From Sinorhizobium glycinis (lineage in GTDB: Bacteria > Pseudomonadota > Alphaproteobacteria > Rhizobiales > Rhizobiaceae), in assembly GCF_001651865.1 (NCBI RefSeq), contig NZ_LPUX01000060.1, forward strand, positions 310,001-374,000: 64,000 bases of DNA, in the 5' to 3' direction. A program made the translations under genes and the position numbers. Below the pieces are notes generated by a model. It ran no database searches, was not told the DNA's origin, and saw only the letters and a program-made list of their open reading frames with translations. Positions 36,499 through 48,126 of this stretch are shown one piece after another. Each line of letters begins with the position of its first letter. The first letter of the stretch is position 1.

Positions 36499-37167
36499 TT
36501 GAAAACCGATCCGGAAAGCTTCATTCGCGCCAATACCGGCATCCTGTCGCCGCCACACGTGCCGGAGATCCGCCTGCACCTCGCGAGCGAAGCGCATGAC
36601 CTGTGGCTGAAGACCGAGGAGGAACTGGAGGAGATCGGCCTGCCGCCGCCCTTCTGGGCCTTCGCCTGGGCAGGTGGTCAGGGGCTCGCCCGCTATGTCC
36701 TCGATCATCCGGAGGTGGTGCGCGGCCGCCGCGTCGTCGATTTCGCCGCCGGCTCCGGCCTCGTCGCCATCGCCGCCATGCTGGCCGGCGCTGCCGAGGT
36801 TCTCGCCGTCGATATCGACCCGTGGGCGGAAACCGCCGTGCGGCTCAATGCGGAACTGAATGGCGTTTCGGTGAGCTTTCTCAGCGAGGACATCATCGGC
36901 CGCGGGCGTGCCGCCGACGTCTATCTCGCCGGTGACGTCTTCTACGACAGGGGCTTTGCCGATCTGATTCAACCATGGTTCGACGCGCTCGAGCGCTCCG
37001 GCGTCTTGGTTCTCGTCGGCGACCCCGGACGCGCCTATTGCCCGCGCGAGCGGATGACGGCGCTCGCGACCTACGAGGTTCCGGTTACCCGCGCGCTCGA
37101 GGACAGCGAGGTGAAGCGGACGACGGTCTGGCGGTTCGGGGCGGCCGGCGACGGTGCTGGCAATTGA
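36499..37167 (+). CDS. Class I SAM-dependent methyltransferase (ETF-beta lysine methyltransferase-like)
   Basis: The 222-residue protein has LPPPFWAFAWAGGQGLARYVL and motif I VVDFAAGSGLVAIAA, with motif II EVLAVDIDPWAE and GDVFYDRGFADL, the pattern of the protein-lysine methyltransferase group that includes the ETF-beta enzyme. The start is a TTG at 36499, required because FIRANTGILSPPHVPEIRLHL belongs to the family. The substrate is inferred from similarity only. It is 69 bases after the EVE gene. Confidence 0.87.
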   Translation: MKTDPESFIRANTGILSPPHVPEIRLHLASEAHDLWLKTEEELEEIGLPPPFWAFAWAGGQGLARYVLDHPEVVRGRRVVDFAAGSGLVAIAAMLAGAAEVLAVDIDPWAETAVRLNAELNGVSVSFLSEDIIGRGRAADVYLAGDVFYDRGFADLIQPWFDALERSGVLVLVGDPGRAYCPRERMTALATYEVPVTRALEDSEVKRTTVWRFGAAGDGAGN

Positions 37168-37196
37168 AAAGCCGAGTGCCTCGACTCGTGGGCTAA

Positions 37197-37358
37197 ACCC
37201 CTCCCCAACCCCTCCCCACAAGGGGGAGGGGCTCACCGGGGCCGCGCCATTTCCTCCTCCACGTTCACGTTTCCGCGCGGCGAAACGGTTAAAAAATGGC
37301 AGGTTGTCGCAGCGACCGCCGAGCCCCTCCCCCTTGTGGGGAGGGGTTGGGGAGGGGT
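37197..37358. repeat. Element with perfect 38-base inverted ends
   Basis: The 38 bases at 37197-37234 are the exact reverse complement of 37321-37358, with 86 bases between. The ends are made of CCCCTCCCC runs. No target duplication or gene was found, so it may be a MITE-like repeat or a long hairpin. Confidence 0.7.
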
Positions 37359-37397
37359 GAACTGGGATTGGTGAACTTGACCGGCGCGTCGGCTCCC

Positions 37398-38048
37398 CTA
37401 CGGCCGGACGACACAGACGCCCTGCTCCCACGAGCAGGCGCTGTCGTCGGTCTGCGGCGAGACGACGATGATCTTCGGGCTCTCCGCCGGCGGCACTGTC
37501 TCGAGGCCGTCCCCGGCGAAAGAGGAATAGCTGCCGGCCTGCCTGAAATAGATGCCGTTGCCCGGCTGCTGGTAGGCCGAAAGGTTGCCGGCATAGGTGC
37601 CGAGGCCCGGGATTCCGGACGGAAAGTCATAGCTGCCGTCGATTTCGCCGCTATACCTGCCTGCCCGGTAGTTCCCTCCGTAGATGAATATGACGCGGCC
37701 GCGATTGTGGTCTCGTCGGGCAAAATGAGAGGGCCAGTGCTTCCGCCGGATATGGCGGGTGCGGGTTTGAACATCGCCCAGGCCACCCGTCTCGAAAGAC
37801 GAGAAGTCATCGATGCTTGATTTGACGGAGCGGTGGCGCCGATGGCCGGCGAAATGACGGCGATAATCGTGTGCCTTGCGCCACGCGTGGTGTGGGGGGC
37901 GATGCTTGAGCCGGACATGGCGCACGCGCGTCTCCACTTGCGGCAGGCAGTTACCGCTTCCGGCTGTCGCAGGCAGGCCGACCGGCATCGCCAGGGTGAA
38001 GGCCAGGAGTAGAACTTTGGTCGCATGGACCCCGCGCAACAGATTCAT
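37398..38048 (-). CDS. Secreted protein of unknown function
   Basis: The 216-residue protein has a signal peptide (MNLLRGVHATKVLLLAFTLAM, cleavage after about ATAGS) and then a basic, His/Arg-rich first half (RHVRLKHRPPHHAWRKAHDYR) and a Gly/Tyr-rich second half (IYGGNYRAGRYSGEIDGSYDF). I do not know the family. The composition suggests a small periplasmic or surface protein. The ATG at 38048 has AAAGGG upstream. A CtrA-like box lies 24 bases before the start. Confidence 0.7.
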   Translation of the reverse strand: MNLLRGVHATKVLLLAFTLAMPVGLPATAGSGNCLPQVETRVRHVRLKHRPPHHAWRKAHDYRRHFAGHRRHRSVKSSIDDFSSFETGGLGDVQTRTRHIRRKHWPSHFARRDHNRGRVIFIYGGNYRAGRYSGEIDGSYDFPSGIPGLGTYAGNLSAYQQPGNGIYFRQAGSYSSFAGDGLETVPPAESPKIIVVSPQTDDSACSWEQGVCVVRP

Positions 38049-38071
38049 TCTGCCATGCCCTTTGGATGCGG

Positions 38072-38087
38072 TTAACGAATTGTTAAC
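38072..38087. promoter_or_regulatory. Candidate CtrA box (TTAA-N7-TTAAC)
   Basis: TTAACGAATTGTTAAC begins at 38072, with seven bases between the TTAA halves. It is palindromic, so works on either strand, and lies 24 bases before the secreted protein gene on the minus strand. Confidence 0.45.
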
Positions 38088-38102
38088 TGCATCCTGATGC
38101 AA

Positions 38103-38352
38103 GCGCAGCCAAATGTCACGGATTCGATTGGCTTTTCCGGCCTTATCGTTAACGGCCGGATGTCTCCGGCAGGCCGGAAAATGCCGCTTTTCGTCTAATC
38201 GATTTTATTTATTTTGCACTGCAAACATACTTGTCGTTAAGCAATATGGTGATTAAAGGTCCGAATGACTGAATTGCGCACAATCGGGTGCGATACCGGA
38301 TTAGAATAGTCTAGTTTAAGGGCGAGGAATCCGGTCATTTCGTGAGGTTCCG
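38103..38352. other. Upstream region of the sdh operon
   Basis: These 250 bases before sdhC are AT-rich between about 38190 and 38280, consistent with the sdh promoter. I could not fix a -35/-10 pair with confidence. No gene was seen. Confidence 0.4.
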
Positions 38353-38745
38353 ATGACGGATGTCACAAGAAGCCGGCCGCTCTCGCCGCATCTTCAAATC
38401 TACAAACCGATCCCCACCATGGTCATGTCGATCATGCACCGCATCACCGGCGGCGCACTCTATTTCGGCACGATCCTGGTCGCCTGGTGGTTGATCGCCG
38501 CCGCCTCGGGCGCGGCCTATTACGACTGGGTGAGCTGGCTGTTCGGCACGCTGATCGGCAAGCTCGTCCTCTTCGGCTACACCTGGGCGCTGATGCACCA
38601 CATGCTGGGCGGCCTGCGGCATCTCGTCTGGGACCTCGGCTACGGCTACGAAAAACATTTCGCGACGAAGATGGCCAAGGCGACGCTCGCCGGATCGGTG
38701 ACGCTGACGCTCGTCATCTGGATCATCGGTTCTCTGCTTCGCTGA
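38353..38745 (+). CDS. sdhC: Succinate dehydrogenase cytochrome b556 subunit
   Basis: The 130-residue membrane anchor has the signature [12 protein letters not shown]...MSIMHRITG, three membrane segments and the heme-binding region [13 protein letters not shown]. With SdhD it anchors the SdhAB catalytic part and binds quinone in the inner membrane. First gene of the sdhCDAB operon, 13 bases ahead of sdhD. Confidence 0.97.
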   Translation: MTDVTRSRPLSPHLQIYKPIPTMVMSIMHRITGGALYFGTILVAWWLIAAASGAAYYDWVSWLFGTLIGKLVLFGYTWALMHHMLGGLRHLVWDLGYGYEKHFATKMAKATLAGSVTLTLVIWIIGSLLR

Positions 38746-38758
38746 CGAGGGAAATACC

Positions 38759-39139
38759 ATGGATATGCGCACACCCCTCGGCAAGGTTCGCGGCCTCGGC
38801 TCGGCCAAGGAAGGCACGGACCACTTCTGGCGCCAGCGCCTGACGGCCGTTTCCAATCTTCCGCTCTTGATCTTCTTCGTCTTCTTCGTCGCCCGCTATG
38901 CCGGTGCGCCGTATCCGGAAGTCGTCGCTGCCCTCGCCAATCCCTTCGTCGCGGTGATCATGGGCCTCGTCGTGACCTCCGCACTCATCCACATGCGGAT
39001 CGGCATGCAGGTCATCGTCGAGGACTACGTTCATGCGGAGGGCGTCAAGATCGCGCTTCTCATGCTCAATACATTCTTTGCGATCGCGATCGGCGGGCTC
39101 TGTCTTTTCGCCGTCCTGAAGATCGCTTTTGCGGGGTAA
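38759..39139 (+). CDS. sdhD: Succinate dehydrogenase hydrophobic membrane anchor subunit
   Basis: The 126-residue protein has three hydrophobic segments ([52 protein letters not shown]) and the His-containing loop [19 protein letters not shown] typical of SdhD. It follows sdhC by 13 bases and ends seven bases before the sdhA start codon. Confidence 0.95.
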   Translation: MDMRTPLGKVRGLGSAKEGTDHFWRQRLTAVSNLPLLIFFVFFVARYAGAPYPEVVAALANPFVAVIMGLVVTSALIHMRIGMQVIVEDYVHAEGVKIALLMLNTFFAIAIGGLCLFAVLKIAFAG

Positions 39140-39146
39140 TTTCGTC

Positions 39147-40988
39147 ATGGCATCGATCAGTTCACCCGCTGCAAACGGCAAGGCCTATCAATATGTCGAC
39201 CACGCCTTCGACGTCGTCGTCGTCGGCGCCGGCGGCGCCGGCCTGCGCGCGACCCTTGGCATGGCCGAGCAGGGCCTCAAGACCGCCTGCATCACCAAGG
39301 TCTTCCCGACCCGCTCCCACACCGTCGCCGCGCAAGGCGGCATTGCGGCTTCGCTGCAGAACATGACGCCGGACTGCTGGCAGTGGCATCTTTACGACAC
39401 GGTCAAGGGCTCGGACTGGCTCGGCGACGTCGACGCCATGCAATATCTCGCCATGGAAGCGCCGAAGGCCGTCTACGAACTCGAGCATTACGGCGTGCCC
39501 TTCTCGCGCAACGAGGAAGGCAAGATCTACCAGCGGCCCTTCGGCGGCCACATGCAGAACTACGGCGAAGGCCCGCCGGTGCAGCGCACCTGCGCGGCCG
39601 CCGACCGCACCGGCCATGCGATCCTGCACACGCTCTACGGCCAGTCGCTCCGCAACAACGCCGAGTTCTTCATCGAATATTTCGCCCTCGACCTGATCAT
39701 GTCGGATGACGGCCGCTGCACCGGCGTCGTCGCCTGGAACCTCGACGACGGCACGATCCATCGCTTCGCCGCGAAGATGGTGGTGCTGGCGACCGGCGGT
39801 TACGGCCGCGCCTATTTCTCGGCGACCTCGGCCCATACCTGCACCGGCGACGGCGGCGGCATGATCGCGCGCGCCGGCCTGCCGCTGCAGGACATGGAGT
39901 TCGTGCAGTTCCACCCGACCGGCATCTACGGCGCGGGCTGTCTGATCACCGAAGGGGCGCGCGGCGAGGGCGGCTATCTCGTCAACTCGGAAGGCGAGCG
40001 CTTCATGGAGCGCTATGCCCCGTCGGCCAAGGACCTGGCTTCCCGTGACGTCGTCTCGCGCTGCATGACGATGGAGATCCGAGAAGGCCGCGGCGTCGGC
40101 AAGAACAAGGACCACATCTTCCTGCACCTCGACCACCTCGACCCGGCGGTCCTGCATGAGCGCCTGCCGGGCATCTCGGAATCGGCTAAGATCTTTGCCG
40201 GCGTCGACGTGACGCGCGAACCGATCCCGGTGCTGCCGACCGTCCACTACAACATGGGCGGCATCCCGACCAATTACTGGGGCGAGGTTCTGAATGCCGA
40301 TGCCCAGAACCCGGAGCGCCTGGCGCCCGGCCTGATGGCCGTCGGCGAAGCCGGCTGCGCCTCGGTACACGGCGCCAACCGCCTCGGCTCCAACTCGCTG
40401 ATCGACCTCGTCGTCTTCGGTCGCGCCGCGGCGATCCGCGCCGGCCAGATCATCGACCGCAATGAGGCGGTGGCGGAGGTCGACACGGCCGCCTCGGACC
40501 GGATCATGGAGCGCTTCGACCGGCTGCGTCACGCCAGGGGCGGCACGCCGACGGCGGTGCTGCGCGACAAGATGCAGCGCGCCATGCAGGAAGACGCAGC
40601 GGTGTTCCGCACCCAGGAATCGCTCGAATCCGGCTGCCGCCGCCTGTCTGCGATCTGGAAGGAAATGCCGGACGTCAAGGTCACCGACCGCTCGATGATC
40701 TGGAACTCCGACCTCGTCGAGACGCTGGAGCTCGAAAACCTGATGGCGAACGCCATCACCACGGTCTACGGCGCCGAGGCCCGCAAGGAAAGCCGCGGAG
40801 CGCACGCCCGCGAGGACTACAAGGACGGCCCGCTCGGCGGCCGCGACGACACGAACTGGCGCAAGCACACGCTTGCCTGGGTCAACGATGCCGGCGACGT
40901 CCGGCTCGAATATCGTCCGGTTCATACCGAGCTGATCGCCGGCGGCATCGATCCGAAAAAGATCGAGCCGAAGGCGCGCGTCTACTGA
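39147..40988 (+). CDS. sdhA: Succinate dehydrogenase flavoprotein subunit
   Basis: The 613-residue subunit oxidises succinate to fumarate using covalent FAD. The Rossmann motif [13 protein letters not shown] is near residue 20, the FAD-linking region is [13 protein letters not shown], with active-site motifs [12 protein letters not shown] and [19 protein letters not shown]. The ATG at 39147 fits family N-termini; an in-frame start at 39129 would lie inside sdhD. Confidence 0.98.
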   Translation: MASISSPAANGKAYQYVDHAFDVVVVGAGGAGLRATLGMAEQGLKTACITKVFPTRSHTVAAQGGIAASLQNMTPDCWQWHLYDTVKGSDWLGDVDAMQYLAMEAPKAVYELEHYGVPFSRNEEGKIYQRPFGGHMQNYGEGPPVQRTCAAADRTGHAILHTLYGQSLRNNAEFFIEYFALDLIMSDDGRCTGVVAWNLDDGTIHRFAAKMVVLATGGYGRAYFSATSAHTCTGDGGGMIARAGLPLQDMEFVQFHPTGIYGAGCLITEGARGEGGYLVNSEGERFMERYAPSAKDLASRDVVSRCMTMEIREGRGVGKNKDHIFLHLDHLDPAVLHERLPGISESAKIFAGVDVTREPIPVLPTVHYNMGGIPTNYWGEVLNADAQNPERLAPGLMAVGEAGCASVHGANRLGSNSLIDLVVFGRAAAIRAGQIIDRNEAVAEVDTAASDRIMERFDRLRHARGGTPTAVLRDKMQRAMQEDAAVFRTQESLESGCRRLSAIWKEMPDVKVTDRSMIWNSDLVETLELENLMANAITTVYGAEARKESRGAHAREDYKDGPLGGRDDTNWRKHTLAWVNDAGDVRLEYRPVHTELIAGGIDPKKIEPKARVY

Positions 40989-41006
40989 TCTCGAGGACTA
41001 AGGCAC

Positions 41007-41786
41007 ATGGTTGAACTCGCTCTCCCGAAGAACTCGCAGATCAACGAAGGCAAGGTCTGGCCGAAGCCGGCCGGCGCGACGAACGTGCGCGAATACCGCG
41101 TCTATCGCTGGAATCCGGACGACGGCAAGAACCCGCGGGTCGATACCTACTACATCGACATCGACGATTGCGGGCCGATGGTTCTCGACGGGCTGCTGTA
41201 CATCAAGAACAACATCGATCCGACGCTGACGCTGCGCCGCTCCTGCCGCGAGGGCATCTGCGGCTCCTGCGCGATGAACATCGACGGCACCAACACGCTC
41301 GCCTGCACCAAGGGCATGGACGAGATCACGGGCTCGGTGAAGGTCTATCCGCTGCCGCACATGCCGGTCGTCAAGGACCTGGTGCCGGATCTCACCAATT
41401 TCTACGCCCAGCACCGCTCGATCGAGCCGTGGCTGAAGACGGTGTCGCCGACGCCGGCCAAGGAATGGCGGCAGAGCCACGAGGACCGCCAGAAGCTCGA
41501 CGGGCTTTACGAGTGCATCCTCTGCGCCTGCTGCTCGACCTCCTGTCCGAGCTATTGGTGGAACGGCGACCGCTATCTGGGGCCCGCCGTTCTGCTGCAG
41601 GCCTATCGCTGGCTGATCGACTCCAGGGACGAGGCGACCGGCGAACGGCTCGACAACCTCGAGGATCCGTTCCGGCTCTACCGCTGCCACACGATCATGA
41701 ACTGCGCCCAGGCCTGTCCGAAGGGATTGAACCCGGCCAAGGCGATCGGCGAGATCAAGAAGATGCTGGTCGAGCGCCGGTTCTGA
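41007..41786 (+). CDS. sdhB: Succinate dehydrogenase iron-sulfur subunit
   Basis: The 259-residue subunit carries three iron-sulfur clusters. The plant-ferredoxin [2Fe-2S] motif is [16 protein letters not shown] at about 75, and the [4Fe-4S]/[3Fe-4S] motifs are [15 protein letters not shown] at about 168 and [17 protein letters not shown] at about 225. It closes the operon, with a strong terminator at 41817. Confidence 0.98.
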   Translation: MVELALPKNSQINEGKVWPKPAGATNVREYRVYRWNPDDGKNPRVDTYYIDIDDCGPMVLDGLLYIKNNIDPTLTLRRSCREGICGSCAMNIDGTNTLACTKGMDEITGSVKVYPLPHMPVVKDLVPDLTNFYAQHRSIEPWLKTVSPTPAKEWRQSHEDRQKLDGLYECILCACCSTSCPSYWWNGDRYLGPAVLLQAYRWLIDSRDEATGERLDNLEDPFRLYRCHTIMNCAQACPKGLNPAKAIGEIKKMLVERRF

Positions 41787-41816
41787 GCGTCCAGGTTCAA
41801 CAATAATCCGAATCCG

Positions 41817-41845
41817 ACGGCGGGCTCTGAGCCCGCCGTTTGCTT
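41817..41845 (+). terminator. Rho-independent terminator of the sdh operon
   Basis: ACGGCGGGCTC and GAGCCCGCCGT form an 11-base-pair stem with a one-base gap and TTTGC after it, 30 bases from the sdhB stop. The T-run is short. Confidence 0.8.
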
Positions 41846-41929
41846 ATCACGGCTCTCACACCAACGTGTCGGTAATTGAATTGAAAGCGGTCGCAAGGCG
41901 CATAGGTAATAGAGGGTGGAGGGTCTCCG

Positions 41930-42526
41930 ATGCTGCGCCTGCTTACCGGAATTGCCGTGAGCTGCCTTTTGCTGTCGCCGGCGCGGGCGGCCGAGCCGCA
42001 ATATGCGATCTTCGCCGGCGGCTGTTTCTGGTGCGTCGAGAGCGACTTCGATGACGTGCCCGGCGTCGTCGAGACGATCTCCGGCTATGCGGGCGGCAAG
42101 AACGAAAACCCGACTTACGAAGACTATGCGAAGGGCGGGCACCGGGAGGTCGTGCGGATCAAGTTCGATCCCGACAAGGTCTCCTATGCGGACCTCGTCG
42201 GCGTGCTGTTCCACACGACGGACCCGACCGATGGCGCCGGCCAGTTCTGCGATCGCGGCTTCTCTTATACCACGGCGATCTACGCGCTCGACGAGCAGCA
42301 GGCGATGCAGGCCAAGGCCGAGAAGATCAAGGCCGAGGCCGAACTCGGCAGGCCGATCGTGACGCCCGTCGAAGGGGCCGCGAAATTCTGGCCTGCCGAA
42401 GACTATCATCAGGACTTCGCGGTGCGAAATCCGATCCGCTACTGGTACTACCGCAACGGCTGCGGCCGAAACCGGACAGTCGAGGCGCTTTGGGGCGAAC
42501 GCGCCTATGCCGGCGTCAGCCACTGA
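41930..42526 (+). CDS. msrA: Peptide-methionine (S)-S-oxide reductase, periplasmic
   Basis: The 198-residue enzyme repairs oxidised methionine in proteins. It has the MsrA catalytic GGCFWCVESDFDDVPGV at about residue 30 and the C-terminal NGCGRNR with a resolving Cys. A signal peptide (MLRLLTGIAVSCLLLSPARAA) marks it as exported, unlike the usual cytosolic MsrA. The GGTGGAGGG site supports the ATG at 41930. It is transcribed on its own after sdhB. Confidence 0.95.
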   Translation: MLRLLTGIAVSCLLLSPARAAEPQYAIFAGGCFWCVESDFDDVPGVVETISGYAGGKNENPTYEDYAKGGHREVVRIKFDPDKVSYADLVGVLFHTTDPTDGAGQFCDRGFSYTTAIYALDEQQAMQAKAEKIKAEAELGRPIVTPVEGAAKFWPAEDYHQDFAVRNPIRYWYYRNGCGRNRTVEALWGERAYAGVSH

Positions 42527-42707
42527 GCCATCTCCGCGTCCTGCGAACAGTTTAGGCTCCGCCTTTACGCTGCGCATCACAAGCGTTTCCCTCGTGCAAC
42601 AGCCAAGGCCGAAACGTGGTGCCTTGATCTCACAGGTGGATTTGCTGTAATTCGGCCTTTATTATCGCATTGCATCATGGTTCGCGGACAATATCGGGGG
42701 TAAAGAC

Positions 42708-43250
42708 ATGCGGGTTTTTCATGCGGCGGCGGGGCTTGTTATTGTGCTTGCGCTGACCGGATGCCAGCGGACATCCTTTGGCGGCTTCGGTTCTCAGGAT
42801 GTTTCTGCCTCTCCAGCCCCCCTGCAGGCGCAACCGGTGCCATCGGTCTCGGCGGGCCAGCTTCCGGATCCGACGACGAGCACCTCGCAATTCCCGAGCG
42901 CTCCGACGGGCGCTACGCCAGCAGCCGGCGCGCCCGGGGGCACGGACGTGGCCGCCGCCACCAGCGCCCTCGACGTGACGAAGGAATCGATGGTCGGCAA
43001 TTGGCGCGTTTCGAGCGCCGGCAGCTCCTGCGACATGTTCCTGACGCTGACCAATCTCGGAAGCGGCTCGCGCGGCGGCACACGCGGCTGCGCCGGCGAA
43101 CTGACGGCGATGGGATCGTGGGAGGTGGCCGGCAAGCAGGTCGTGCTCAAGGATCGCAACGGCAATGCGATCGCCCGCCTCTACAAGACCGCCGATTCGC
43201 GCTTCGACGGCTCGACCAATGGCGGCCAGCCGGTCAGCCTGAGCCGCTGA
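42708..43250 (+). CDS. Omp19-like outer-membrane lipoprotein with protease-inhibitor (Inh) domain
   Basis: The 180-residue protein has a lipobox (VIVLALTGC, lipidated Cys at 19), a Pro/Ser/Ala-rich linker and, from about residue 95, an Inh/AprI-type beta-barrel domain with a Cys pair (SSCDMFLTL and RGCAGEL). The order and the end [16 protein letters not shown] resemble Brucella Omp19, an inhibitor of host proteases. A role in blocking proteases at the cell surface is inferred. It is a single gene before zapE. Confidence 0.85.
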   Translation: MRVFHAAAGLVIVLALTGCQRTSFGGFGSQDVSASPAPLQAQPVPSVSAGQLPDPTTSTSQFPSAPTGATPAAGAPGGTDVAAATSALDVTKESMVGNWRVSSAGSSCDMFLTLTNLGSGSRGGTRGCAGELTAMGSWEVAGKQVVLKDRNGNAIARLYKTADSRFDGSTNGGQPVSLSR

Positions 43251-43370
43251 TCCAAACTCCGGTCCGGCTTTCCCGCCGGACCCCTGAACGGCCTGTAGCG
43301 GGGGTGGGGCTTCCGCCTGCAGCCTTAAGTCCCGCCTTTCGAAAAAGCCCCTGGCACAACCAGGTGCATC

Positions 43371-44525
43371 GTGCTCAATCCTGACGACAGCATTCTCCAC
43401 AAGCTCGAGGCGCTCGCTGCGGCCGGCGAGCGGCAGCGTGACCCGGCTCAGCTGGCGATCGCAAGGCGGCTCGACCATCTGACGGCGGAGCTCCTTGCCA
43501 GCCGGCCTTCGCGAAAGTCCAACGCGCTCGGCTGGCTGTTCGCGGCCCGCAAGAAGGACCATGCGCCGGTCAAGGGTCTCTACATCCATGGCGGCGTGGG
43601 CCGTGGCAAGACCATGCTGATGGACATGTTCTTCGACGCCGTGCCCATCCAGCGCAAGCGGCGCGCCCATTTCCACGAGTTCATGGCGGATGTGCATGAA
43701 CGCATCTACAAGCACCGGCAGAAGCTAAAGAACGGCGAGACCAAGCAGGCCGACCCGATACCCCCGGTCGCTTCGGAGCTCTTCGCCGAGGCGCGTCTCC
43801 TTTGTTTCGATGAATTCTCGGTGACCGACATTGCCGATGCGATGATCCTCGGGCGCCTTTTCGGCGAGCTCTTCGCCAAGGGCTGCGTCCTCGTGGCGAC
43901 CTCGAACGTGGAGCCGTCCGAGCTTTATCGCGACGGGCTCAACCGCGGGCTCTTCCTGCCTTTCATCGACCTGTTGAAAGCCAATACCGAGATCATCTCG
44001 CTCGACACCGATACCGATTATCGCCTTCGCAAGACCGAGGGAAATCCCGTCTGGCTGTCGCCGCTCGGACCGGACACGGAAGCCGGGATGGATCGCGCCT
44101 GGTATGTCGCGACCGGCGGCGCGCCCGCCACCTCGGCGGAGATCGGCCGGAAGGGCCGCAAGATCCGCGTGCCGGCCGCCGTCGGTCATTGCGCCCGCTT
44201 TTCCTTCGCCGATCTCTGCGCCCAGCCGCTCGGAGCGGCCGACTATCTCGCCATATTGTCGCAATACAGGACGGTCTTCGTCGACCACGTTCCGAATCTC
44301 GGTCCGCATGTGCGCAACGAAACGAAGCGCTTCATCATCCTGGTCGATGCGCTCTACGACCAGGGCGCCCGCCTTTTCGCCTCTGCTGCCGCCGAGCCGG
44401 AGCGGCTTCTGACAGCCAAAAAAGGTACCGAGGGATTCGAATTCGATCGTACGGTTTCACGTCTCATCGAGATGCAGAGCGAGGAATATGCCGCCCAACA
44501 TATTGAAAATACGGCCGTTCGATGA
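43371..44525 (+). CDS. zapE: Cell division protein ZapE (AFG1-like ATPase)
   Basis: The 384-residue P-loop ATPase has Walker A GGVGRGKTMLMD at about residue 66, Walker B LLCFDEFSVTDIADAMIL at about 143 and sensor VATSNVEPSELY. ZapE acts at the FtsZ ring and AFG1 relatives in membrane protein quality control. The start is a GTG at 43371. It lies 120 bases after the Omp19-like gene and ahead of mdh. Confidence 0.93.
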   Translation: MLNPDDSILHKLEALAAAGERQRDPAQLAIARRLDHLTAELLASRPSRKSNALGWLFAARKKDHAPVKGLYIHGGVGRGKTMLMDMFFDAVPIQRKRRAHFHEFMADVHERIYKHRQKLKNGETKQADPIPPVASELFAEARLLCFDEFSVTDIADAMILGRLFGELFAKGCVLVATSNVEPSELYRDGLNRGLFLPFIDLLKANTEIISLDTDTDYRLRKTEGNPVWLSPLGPDTEAGMDRAWYVATGGAPATSAEIGRKGRKIRVPAAVGHCARFSFADLCAQPLGAADYLAILSQYRTVFVDHVPNLGPHVRNETKRFIILVDALYDQGARLFASAAAEPERLLTAKKGTEGFEFDRTVSRLIEMQSEEYAAQHIENTAVR

Positions 44526-44633
44526 CGCGACGATGACGAATACTCTTACCTTTACGTAAGAATTTTATCATCTAACCGATTGAATTTGCTTCGTCGAAAA
44601 CTATCGATTGATATTTTACCATTTGCCGTTTAA

Positions 44634-45671
<1,038 letters not shown>

Positions 45672-45680
45672 TCGCGTCCC

Positions 45681-45720
45681 GTTGAGCGGATGCCGGCATC
45701 CGCTCAACCTCTTTGTTTTT
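45681..45720 (+). terminator. Terminator between mdh and sucC
   Basis: A perfect 13-base-pair inverted repeat, GTTGAGCGGATGC and GCATCCGCTCAAC around CG, is followed by CTCTTTGTTTTT. It may lower readthrough from mdh into the suc genes rather than stop it fully. Confidence 0.8.
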
Positions 45721-45784
45721 GCCGCATTTGTGCGACGGCAGGTGTTTCACCTGTCTGCAGAATGCTCCAGACAGGATAATCACC

Positions 45785-46978
<1,194 letters not shown>

Positions 46979-46995
46979 CTGAAGGACCAGACCTC

Positions 46996-47898
46996 ATGTC
47001 GATTCTCGTCAACAAAAACACCAAGGTCCTCGTTCAGGGCCTGACCGGCAAGACCGGCACCTTCCATACCGAACAGGCGCTTGCCTATTATGGCACGCAG
47101 ATGGTCGGCGGCATTCACCCGAAGAAGGGCGGCGAAACCTGGACGGGTTCCAAGGGCGAAACCCTGCCGATCTTCGCGTCGGTTGCCGAAGGCCGTGAAA
47201 AGACCGGTGCGGACGCATCCGTGATCTATGTTCCGCCGGCAGGCGCCGCGGACGCGATCATCGAGGCGATCGATGCGGAAATCCCCTTCATCACCTGCAT
47301 TACCGAAGGCATCCCGGTTGCCGACATGGTGCGAGTCAAGGCTCGTCTCGACCGTTCCAAGTCGCGCCTGCTCGGCCCGAACTGCCCCGGTATCCTGACG
47401 CCGGAAGAATGCAAGATCGGCATCATGCCGGGCTCGATCTTCCGCAAGGGTTCGGTCGGCATCGTCTCGCGCTCCGGTACGCTGACCTATGAAGCCGTGT
47501 TCCAGACCTCCAACGAAGGCCTCGGCCAGACGACGGCCGTCGGCATCGGCGGCGACCCGGTCAAGGGCACCGAGTTCATCGACGTGCTGGAGATGTTCCT
47601 GGCGGACGAGGCCACGACCTCGATCATCATGATCGGCGAAATCGGCGGCTCGGCCGAAGAGGATGCGGCGCAGTTCCTCATCGACGAGGCCAAGAAGGGC
47701 CGCAAGAAGCCGATGGCCGGCTTCATCGCGGGCCGTACCGCGCCGAAGGGCCGCACCATGGGTCACGCCGGCGCCGTCGTTTCCGGCGGCAAGGGCGATG
47801 CGGAATCCAAGATCGCGGCGATGGAAGCCGCCGGCATCCGCGTCTCGCCGTCGCCGGCCCGGCTCGGCAAGACGCTCGTCGAAGTGCTGAAGGGCTGA
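46996..47898 (+). CDS. sucD: Succinyl-CoA synthetase alpha subunit
   Basis: The 300-residue subunit binds CoA and holds the phosphohistidine. It shows [51 protein letters not shown] and the active-site His in [11 protein letters not shown]. It follows sucC by 17 bases. A long hairpin lies after its stop. Confidence 0.98.
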   Translation: MSILVNKNTKVLVQGLTGKTGTFHTEQALAYYGTQMVGGIHPKKGGETWTGSKGETLPIFASVAEGREKTGADASVIYVPPAGAADAIIEAIDAEIPFITCITEGIPVADMVRVKARLDRSKSRLLGPNCPGILTPEECKIGIMPGSIFRKGSVGIVSRSGTLTYEAVFQTSNEGLGQTTAVGIGGDPVKGTEFIDVLEMFLADEATTSIIMIGEIGGSAEEDAAQFLIDEAKKGRKKPMAGFIAGRTAPKGRTMGHAGAVVSGGKGDAESKIAAMEAAGIRVSPSPARLGKTLVEVLKG

Positions 47899-47904
47899 CG
47901 AATT

Positions 47905-47941
47905 CTCCATCGGGGCGGCCATGGGTGCCACCCCGATGGAG
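47905..47941 (+). other. Long hairpin between sucD and sucA
   Basis: CTCCATCGGGG and CCCCGATGGAG pair perfectly over 11 bases, with GGC/GCC extending the stem. There is no T-run, so it is more likely an mRNA processing or stability element than a terminator. Confidence 0.55.
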
Positions 47942-48126
47942 CCACGAACGACACGATGATGAGGCTTCGGGCGAGGGCGCCACGTCCCGCTCCGACGACG
48001 CCAAGCCGGGACGGATGCGCCTGACCTATCGAGGGCCATCCTGAGCCGGGCGCCAGGCAAAACATGACCGGGACAACCCGGCATCCCAACTTCAGTCAGG
48101 AGGCGGACCCAAGTCCGCGAGAGACC

